Source: Acidobacteriota bacterium (GTDB taxonomy: Bacteria > Acidobacteriota > Polarisedimenticolia > J045). From it: a stretch of DNA of 64,000 nt. The position numbers were made by a program, and so were the translations under genes. The stretch's first letter is position 1. Each line of letters opens with the position of its first letter. Positions 55,701 through 61,001 of this stretch are shown here, piece by piece. The notes beneath the pieces are model-generated. The model saw only the letters and a program-made list of their open reading frames with translations, did no database searches and had not been told where the DNA came from. The stretch covers positions 62,001 through 126,000 of the forward strand of contig JAUZRX010000023.1 in assembly GCA_030949985.1 (NCBI GenBank). The letters are read 5' to 3'.

Positions 55701-56177
55701 CGGCAGGGCACCCGCACTGACCATGAGCACCGCCGAGACCGTCTCCGGAGCCTCGCCGAAGATGCCCCCGACCCCCACCATGAAGCCGAAGATCAGCAGC
55801 ATGGGAATCCAGGAGGCGATCAGCAGTCCCAGCCAGCGGCCCGCCAGCATTTCCAGGTTGCCGGCGGGCTTGGCGTCGAGAACCTCGTGGATGCGCTCCC
55901 TTACGTCTCGTGCGCGGACGTCGAAGGCGAGAAAGATCACACCCAGCAGGTAGAGCAGGATGAAGTTGGCCCCGTAGCTGCCGGCGAAATAGCGTGGATT
56001 GATCAGGGCGAAGCTGGCCGCGTGGGTCGAGGCGAAGTAGTGAATCGAGGCGTGATAGGTGAACAGGGCCAGCGAGAAGACCACGGCCACGAAAAGGAAG
56101 ATCCAGTAGCGCACCAGGCGACGGGTGAGCCGCATTTCCATCGCCGCCATCGCCCACAGCCTGCTGAAACCGGCCAT
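52770..56177 (-). CDS. ABC permease fused to a catalytically degenerate M1-peptidase-like domain
   Basis: A 1135-residue protein. The N-terminal ~270 residues form an ABC-2-type membrane domain with about seven helices, including the ATPase-contact segment DVRERIHEVLDAKPAGNLEM. A further helix (~285-305) leads to a large periplasmic part resembling the M1 aminopeptidase region of known ABC-permease/M1 fusions. No HExxH motif occurs anywhere in the chain, so zinc peptidase activity is not expected. The last ~300 residues are beta-rich (VEIGMLSSVPPAAVKIEPY; GEWTLEVHYAGTPGA; WYPVETMDLLEGDVEVSI), like carbohydrate- or protein-binding modules. The start overlaps the ATPase gene stop as TGATG, with AGGAGGT upstream. 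Confidence 0.8.
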   Translation of the reverse strand: MAGFSRLWAMAAMEMRLTRRLVRYWIFLFVAVVFSLALFTYHASIHYFASTHAASFALINPRYFAGSYGANFILLYLLGVIFLAFDVRARDVRERIHEVLDAKPAGNLEMLAGRWLGLLIASWIPMLLIFGFMVGVGGIFGEAPETVSAVLMVSAGALPALGLVIALVYLVSLGLRHRLAAALVLLVAWGLLFSVLSGWIPVPFFLVQAIDITGAYSLNFPSDLSTWLPGWPVVAQRVGYLSLTLGLLLLAALVHPRRDDSRSPGRVTAAAVCTAAGALLVVMLSWSNGADIRRLHHWERVHAARASEAVADLQLIEGRVKLDPGRRLDLDLRLTVAAAGDTSLDHLLLSLNPGLVVERLAVGGHELEFSQGDGLLEFDLPGVLEAGDSLSFDLEAGGLPDPLFAYIDHAYHPLEAKTDEGNVFLFGFENAIYERGLVALPAGCRWLPAMGAEVGRGSPRVHPRDLHRVRIDVEAPAGWKLAGPGVTAPVAPGAGGGEVWRIDGEVPLPPIGLFAGPYAERSLEVEGVTFRALVEPGHLERLAVLALAEGELREYLAGLVRDARELGLPVPGKVLTLVEVPHALRGYGGGWRRDSVQAQPGVVLMRESGLPTARFDVAFEKLDDADPATYEGGKARAIFDRTLLFVRGDTVGGNPLVNAARTLVDFRTAPRGPGGEALAFVNEVLASRLLTGEASYFSTRVFMGRRGSRVIGQAIARYMKNRDEGFAAALATLMTSRPSVWEAALSTSLVDLDPDRDPQKAIDVLTLKGGALSRSLIDALGRERSGALLAGLVQDGGTAGYGLEDYLDLAGGIDPDLAEWLRLGMETTELPAFRGAPAEVYRLEDAADGTPRYQLLVRVANDGAAPGLLRVRADLEGEGQAAASRLSDPIRLDAGVGVEIGMLSSVPPAAVKIEPYLAENRGAFEVPLDTAEAERVRAVAPFDGTRPWSPPPPDGDLVFVDDLDPDIRFIAPEAGGWFRRSVGRREELDHGLPARAFSGSGLRNWARVERLSAAGRYRHTLAAVRAEPGEHRVVVPARLPEAGEWTLEVHYAGTPGAAAPTGSWHFGVEEASEGREFSWKLEFDEPGWYPVETMDLLEGDVEVSITADENTRLLFFDALRWRRTRPPGGGGEVRE

Positions 56178-57079
56178 CAGGACACCTCCGGGAGAATCGA
56201 ACCGTGCCCGCCACGCCGGGCCATGAACGCCAGGTAGGCTTCCTCGAGGGTCGGCTCGCGCACTTCCCGGGCTCCCGCCGGCGGGGCAGCGCCGACCAGC
56301 ACGACCCGGGCCGCTGACGCCGTGCGGGAAACCTCTTCCACGCCTTCCGCCGCGGCCTGCCCCGGCTCCACCTCGAAAACCCGACCCCTGGCCGCAGCCA
56401 CCAGGCGCGCCGGAGAACCGTGGAAGACGATCTCGCCCCGATCGAGCAGGGCCACCCGGGCGCAGCCCGCGCCCAGGTCCGCAACGATGTGGGTGGAGAG
56501 CAGAACCACCCGTTCCCGGCCGAGTCCGGCCATCAGTTGCCGAAAGCGGATTCTCTCCTCGGGGTCGAGACCGACGGTGGGCTCGTCCACCACCAGGACG
56601 GGGGGATCCGCCAGCAGCGCCTGGGCCACCCCCAGGCGCCTGAGCATGCCCCCCGAGAGCTTCTTGACCTTGCGCGAAGCCACCGGCTCGAGCCCGACCG
56701 CCGCCAGCACTTCCCCCACGCGCCTCCGGCGGAGGGCGCGATCGTCGAGCCCCGCAAGCCGGGCCAGCGTGTCGAGCACCTCCTCCACCCGCTGCAAGCG
56801 CCAGGCGCCCCACTCCTGGGGCAGGTAGCCGATCACGCGCCGCACCTGGAGCCGCTGGCGGACCGTGTCGAAGCCGCAAACCTGGACCCGCCCCTCGCTG
56901 GGCTCGAGCAGCGTGCAGACGATCCGCATCAGCGTGCTCTTGCCCGCGCCGTTGGGACCAAGCAGGCCGAAGAGCCCCGGTCCGATGTCGAGACTCACGG
57001 CGTTGAGAGCCTGGGTTCCCCCCGGATAGAATTTGCTGACGGACTCGATGCGGATCGAAGCCTGGATGCCATCGCTCAT
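56177..57079 (-). CDS. ABC transporter ATP-binding protein
   Basis: A 300-residue ABC ATPase that should power the adjacent permease. It has Walker A GPNGAGKST (about 42-50), Q-loop GYLPQEWGAW, signature LSGGMLRRLG (about 140), Walker B LVVDEPTVGLD (about 163) and H-switch LSTHIV, all intact. The C-terminal ~80 residues form a variable domain ending PTLEEAYLAFM. It is clearly paralogous to the ATPase domain fused to the second RND protein, sharing EPTVGLDP, ERIRFR and STH in the same spacing. The ATG at 57079 is preceded by GGAGGT. First gene of the six-gene operon, with a -10-like TATAAA at 57107-57102 (minus). Confidence 0.92.
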   Translation of the reverse strand: MSDGIQASIRIESVSKFYPGGTQALNAVSLDIGPGLFGLLGPNGAGKSTLMRIVCTLLEPSEGRVQVCGFDTVRQRLQVRRVIGYLPQEWGAWRLQRVEEVLDTLARLAGLDDRALRRRRVGEVLAAVGLEPVASRKVKKLSGGMLRRLGVAQALLADPPVLVVDEPTVGLDPEERIRFRQLMAGLGRERVVLLSTHIVADLGAGCARVALLDRGEIVFHGSPARLVAAARGRVFEVEPGQAAAEGVEEVSRTASAARVVLVGAAPPAGAREVREPTLEEAYLAFMARRGGHGSILPEVS

Positions 57080-57389
57080 GTCCACCTCCAGCCGGGCGCC
57101 CTTTATACGTCTTCCCGCCTGAATCGTTGACGCGATCTTCCCCTCGAGCGGCCCGTGTTCGGCCGAGCGGTTGTCGGCACGCGGTCAGCGGAGGGTGTCA
57201 CGAGACCGACGCCGGGCGGTGGGAACGCCGACGGAAAGTCGACGCTCGAGTGGCCGCCGGCCCACCACCGCGCCCTCCTCCTCCCCTCCGGGGCGCGCTT
57301 TCCGGTCAGCCGGATCTACGCCCGAGCCGCGGCATGAATCTTGAATACATCCGGGAGCCGCCCCTCTGAGCGGCAAGGGAGCCTTTTTC
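57080..57389. other. Divergent regulatory gap between the ABC/RND operon and the DUF115-like gene
   Basis: About 310 bases with no supportable gene; the short frames in it lack ribosome-binding sites and family features. On the minus strand TATAAA (57107-57102) sits 22 nt before the operon start, with no clear -35. On the plus strand TTGACG (57127-57132) has no matching -10. The ribosome-binding site AAGGGAG (57375-57381) for the plus-strand gene is at the right end. Confidence 0.5.
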
Positions 57390-59624
57390 ATGAACGATCA
57401 GCGAGAAGCCTGCCCCGCGGCGGGCACCAGCCCCCTCGGCGGACCTCTGAGCATCGAGTTGCTGCCGGCCGACGAGAGTCGCGGACATTGCCCAACCCTC
57501 CAGGTCGACGGGACCGTCTGGCACGACCCGGTCCAGCCCTACGCCGAGGTCCTGCCCCTCGAGGGCCGAAGGCCCCAGGTGGTGGCCCTGCTGGGGGTGG
57601 GCCTGGGTTATCCCGTCGCCGGCCTGCTGGCCCTCGACCCCGCCTGCCGCATCGTCGCCTGGGAACCCGTCCCCGGCCTCGCCGAGTCGTCTCGCCGCTG
57701 GCTCGAGGAAGAGTGGGAGTTGGGCGACGCCGCTGAAGTCTGGGTCGAAGAAGACCCCGCCGACTTCCAGGCCCGGCTTCTCGAGGCCTGCCGCCATGCG
57801 GACAGCCTGGCGGTCGTCCGTCTCGCCGCCATCGAAAAGGCGCATCCCGAATGGGTGGAGCGTTTCGACCAGATCGTCGGTGAGGTGGTCGATGCCGGGA
57901 CCCTGACTCTCCTGCCCCGGGCCACGGACTCCGAGCGCTGGGCCCGGCTGGCCGAAGGCGTCGAGGGCGCCCGGGGCAAGGCCCTGCTGCGCGAGGTGGC
58001 GGGGTGCTGGAAGGGAGCGACGGCCGTTCTCGTAGCCGCTCCGCCGTCCGCCGTGGTCGTCGAGCGCTGGCGCGAGAACCGGGAGGCGTGGGCCCTGGTC
58101 GCCACCCCGGAAAGCGCCCTCGCCCTGAGCGAGGCGGGGCTGAGCGCCGACCTGGTCGTGGTGGGCAAGAGCCAGGCGCCCCCCGAGTCGATGGCCCGCG
58201 CCCTCGCGCCGTCGGTGCTGGCGATCACCCCCGACAGTCACCCCCAGTGGTGGAACACGCCCGCGGCAGGACACCTGGTCCTTCCGCACACCGGCTGCGG
58301 CTGGCTCGTGGAGGCGGGGGATCCGGGCCGCATCACCACCTTCCGCTTCGGCGCCGAGATCCCCATGGCCATGGCGGCGATGGTGCTCGGCGCCACGCGG
58401 GTCCGAACCTGGGGTTTCACCGATTCCGCCGATGCCGGGTGGAACCTGGTCGCCGCCTCCCGGCGACGGGACCTGGTGCTCTCGCGGATCGCCGCCAGCA
58501 GTGGCGTCGATCTGGCGTCCTGGCAGGAGGATCCGGCCCCGTCCCCCTCTTCGCCCGTACGCAGTCTGGCCCGAACCCTCGCCGGTCTGACGGCTACCGG
58601 CCTCGACCTCGAGGCGGCCGTCGGCCGCGCCAGCCTCGAGATCGAGCCGCTGCGGGCCGACCTGCTGCGTTATCGTCCCGTGGCCGCCGGGGACGCCCTG
58701 CAGGCCTTCCTCTACCGCCGCGCCGCCACCAGCCCGTTCGCCCGGACCTTCCTCTGCGAGAGTCCCCTGCCCCAAGCCGAGCACCCTCTCGACGCCTGGC
58801 ACCGACAGATCGACCAGGCCGGCCGTTACCTGGCCCGCCTCGCCCCGGAGGGCGCCCCGGTGAGCCCCGGTGGAACCAGGCCGGGCCTCGAGAGCCGACC
58901 CGGGCCGCTGCGCGTTTTCATCGGGGCCCGGACGGACGAAGAGGTCCCGGTCCTCGTGCTCCAGCACCAGCTTCAGCGGCTGGCCGGCGGCATCCAGGTG
59001 CGGCGCCTGGACGATGCCCTCGCGGAAATCCTCGGGCCCGCCGCGCGCAGCCTTTCCCTGCTCGCCCAGCGCCTGCTGATTCCCGCCCTGTGCGGCCACG
59101 AAGGCCACGCCATCTTCGTCGAGCCCTCGGTGATCTTCCTCGATTCACCGACTCGGCTCTGGGAGTTGCCCATGGGCGACCATGCGGCCCTCGTGCCCAC
59201 CACCGGCGCGCCCGCCCTGATGCTGATCGACAATGCCCGTTGCCGCTGGGATCCCCGGGAAGTCCTCGCCGCCGCCGAAGGTGACGGCAGCGTCCTGCTC
59301 GAGCGGCTCCGCCCCGGCGCCTCCACCGGCATCGGCCACCTCCCCGCCGCCTGGTCGGCCCGGGACGAGATCACGCCCACCACCTCCGCGGTCCGCGTGA
59401 CCTGTCAGCCCTGGCTGCCCTGGAAGAACGACCTGCATCCCATCTCGTGGAGCTGGCGTTTCCTGCTGCACCTGTCCATCCGGGAAGGACGCCTCGATCG
59501 CGCCCGCCTCGAAAGGGCGCGGGAGCGGGGCGAATTCGGCCTGAAGGTGGACGACAGCTGGTTCCCGCGGCTGGCGCCCAGCGCCCTGGAGCCGGAACTC
59601 GCCCGGTCGTGGCTGCGGGAGTGA
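57390..59624 (+). CDS. DUF115/Maf-like protein with glycosyltransferase-like C-terminal region
   Basis: A 744-residue protein. The N-terminal half resembles the DUF115/Maf motility-accessory family: a first Rossmann-like unit VVALLGVGLGYPVAGLLAL (about 64-82) with VAWEPVPGL, then LVVVGKSQAPPESM and GAEIPMAMAAMVLGATRVRT (about 326-345), the usual second DUF115 segment. The C-terminal part (about 505-744) is glycosyltransferase-like (VFIGARTDEEVPVLVLQHQL; FVEPSVIFLDSPTRLWEL; ALMLIDNARCRWDP, as in GT8 enzymes), but the metal-binding DxD is replaced by EPS. It may glycosylate a surface or flagellar protein, though no flagellar genes are near. Start supported by AAGGGAG. Confidence 0.65.
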   Translation: MNDQREACPAAGTSPLGGPLSIELLPADESRGHCPTLQVDGTVWHDPVQPYAEVLPLEGRRPQVVALLGVGLGYPVAGLLALDPACRIVAWEPVPGLAESSRRWLEEEWELGDAAEVWVEEDPADFQARLLEACRHADSLAVVRLAAIEKAHPEWVERFDQIVGEVVDAGTLTLLPRATDSERWARLAEGVEGARGKALLREVAGCWKGATAVLVAAPPSAVVVERWRENREAWALVATPESALALSEAGLSADLVVVGKSQAPPESMARALAPSVLAITPDSHPQWWNTPAAGHLVLPHTGCGWLVEAGDPGRITTFRFGAEIPMAMAAMVLGATRVRTWGFTDSADAGWNLVAASRRRDLVLSRIAASSGVDLASWQEDPAPSPSSPVRSLARTLAGLTATGLDLEAAVGRASLEIEPLRADLLRYRPVAAGDALQAFLYRRAATSPFARTFLCESPLPQAEHPLDAWHRQIDQAGRYLARLAPEGAPVSPGGTRPGLESRPGPLRVFIGARTDEEVPVLVLQHQLQRLAGGIQVRRLDDALAEILGPAARSLSLLAQRLLIPALCGHEGHAIFVEPSVIFLDSPTRLWELPMGDHAALVPTTGAPALMLIDNARCRWDPREVLAAAEGDGSVLLERLRPGASTGIGHLPAAWSARDEITPTTSAVRVTCQPWLPWKNDLHPISWSWRFLLHLSIREGRLDRARLERARERGEFGLKVDDSWFPRLAPSALEPELARSWLRE

Positions 59625-59676
59625 GAGCCACTGGCGGCCGGCCCGGCGGAGCGCGTCGCTGAAGTCCGGGCCGGCC

Positions 59677-60987
59677 TCAAGGCCCCGTACGGTAGCGAAG
59701 AGGAGGCGCCCAGCCACCGGGTGGCGGTGGAAGGGCGCGGCTCAAACGCAGCGCCACCCCACCATCGGGCAAAACGGTGGGAATCCAGCGCTCACCGGGG
59801 CAGGCCTCCGAGTCTCCCGCCGGCGGCAGACGCAGCGGCCCTGAGCCGGCCTCCCGCCGCAGCTCGTCCAGCGCCAACCACTGGCGGGTCAACTCCAGGT
59901 CGAGTTGGACGTGCAGCAGCCGCCGGCTGGCGGAGAAGCCGGCCTGCAGACTGTCCTCCAGGCGATTCCACCAGGGAGGGGCGGCCACCCGCCAGTCCAG
60001 GGTGTCGCGCCCGACGGGTGGGCAAAGACTGTCCCGCGCCTCCAGGCCATCGAGTGCCTGTTGCCAGCGCCCCAGGGCATCGGCATGGGAAATCCGCAGG
60101 TAGGGCGCCGCCAGGGCCCCGAACAGCCGTTCGGGAAGGGAGAGATCACCCGTCAGTCGCGTGGGATCGATCTTCGACAGGGCCGCGACTTCATGCCGCA
60201 AGGCGTCGAGGAAAAGGCGCCGCCCGCCGACCGACGCGAGTCGCCGCCGCCACCGATCCGGCGCGGGTGCAAGACGTCGCAGAACGCCGGCCTGGAAGTG
60301 AAGCACCACCATCGAGCCCCACTGCTCGATCAGCACCGGGTCCTCTCGCAAAGAGGTGCCCAACCACCAGGATGCCTCCAGGTCTGCCTCGGCACGCGCC
60401 CGGTCCCCCCGGCGGATCGCCTCGAGCGCATCGAGGGTCAGCACCTGCTGCAGGCCGATCTGTCCCGGCAGGTTGGGCAGGCGCGCCCGGGGACCCCGTT
60501 CCAGCTCCCGCCGCCAGAGAGGGGCGACGGGGCCGGCCAGCAGCGCCCGGAGTCGGGCCAGCGCGCCCGCCTGCCGGTCGAGATAGGCCGCCACTTCCCG
60601 GGGCAGCGGATCGATACGCGGATGATCCCGTTGCAGGGTGGCCGCCAGGGCATCGCCCAGGAGTTCCCGGACCGACGCCCACCCCGCGGCGGCCGGCGCT
60701 GCGGGAACGACGCCCCCCTGCTCCCAGTTCGGTCGCAGCCGAAGGCCCATCCCGGCGGCGACGGCCTCGACCTGGCCGGCCAGCGCATTGGTCTCCCTCG
60801 AAGGGTAGCGCCGCACCAGTTCCTCGAGGCTGCCCCCAGCCGCCACCCACCGCCGGCGCGCCTGCTCGTCGACCCGGTGGGACACCACGACCAGCAGGCC
60901 GTAAGCCACGATCAGCAGACCCGCCAGCCCGAGGGTCAACCCCGGACGCGGGCGTCTCGAACGCGGTGCCTGGCGCGGAAGGGGCAT
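59677..60987 (-). CDS. Unrecognised single-pass membrane protein
   Basis: A 436-residue protein with a basic N-terminus, one transmembrane helix (GLAGLLIVAYGLLVVVSH, about 19-36) and a large alpha-helical domain outside the membrane. No known motif. Segments such as RGDRARAEADLEASWWLGTSL and QWGSMVVLHFQAGVLRRL repeat a helix pattern reminiscent of DUF-type planctomycete/acidobacterial proteins. It starts 14 nt after the stop of the large upstream gene, so the two are likely co-expressed and may act together. No Shine-Dalgarno is visible. Confidence 0.6.
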   Translation of the reverse strand: MPLPRQAPRSRRPRPGLTLGLAGLLIVAYGLLVVVSHRVDEQARRRWVAAGGSLEELVRRYPSRETNALAGQVEAVAAGMGLRLRPNWEQGGVVPAAPAAAGWASVRELLGDALAATLQRDHPRIDPLPREVAAYLDRQAGALARLRALLAGPVAPLWRRELERGPRARLPNLPGQIGLQQVLTLDALEAIRRGDRARAEADLEASWWLGTSLREDPVLIEQWGSMVVLHFQAGVLRRLAPAPDRWRRRLASVGGRRLFLDALRHEVAALSKIDPTRLTGDLSLPERLFGALAAPYLRISHADALGRWQQALDGLEARDSLCPPVGRDTLDWRVAAPPWWNRLEDSLQAGFSASRRLLHVQLDLELTRQWLALDELRREAGSGPLRLPPAGDSEACPGERWIPTVLPDGGVALRLSRALPPPPGGWAPPLRYRTGP

Positions 60988-61001
60988 CCCGGGCGGACCG
61001 G

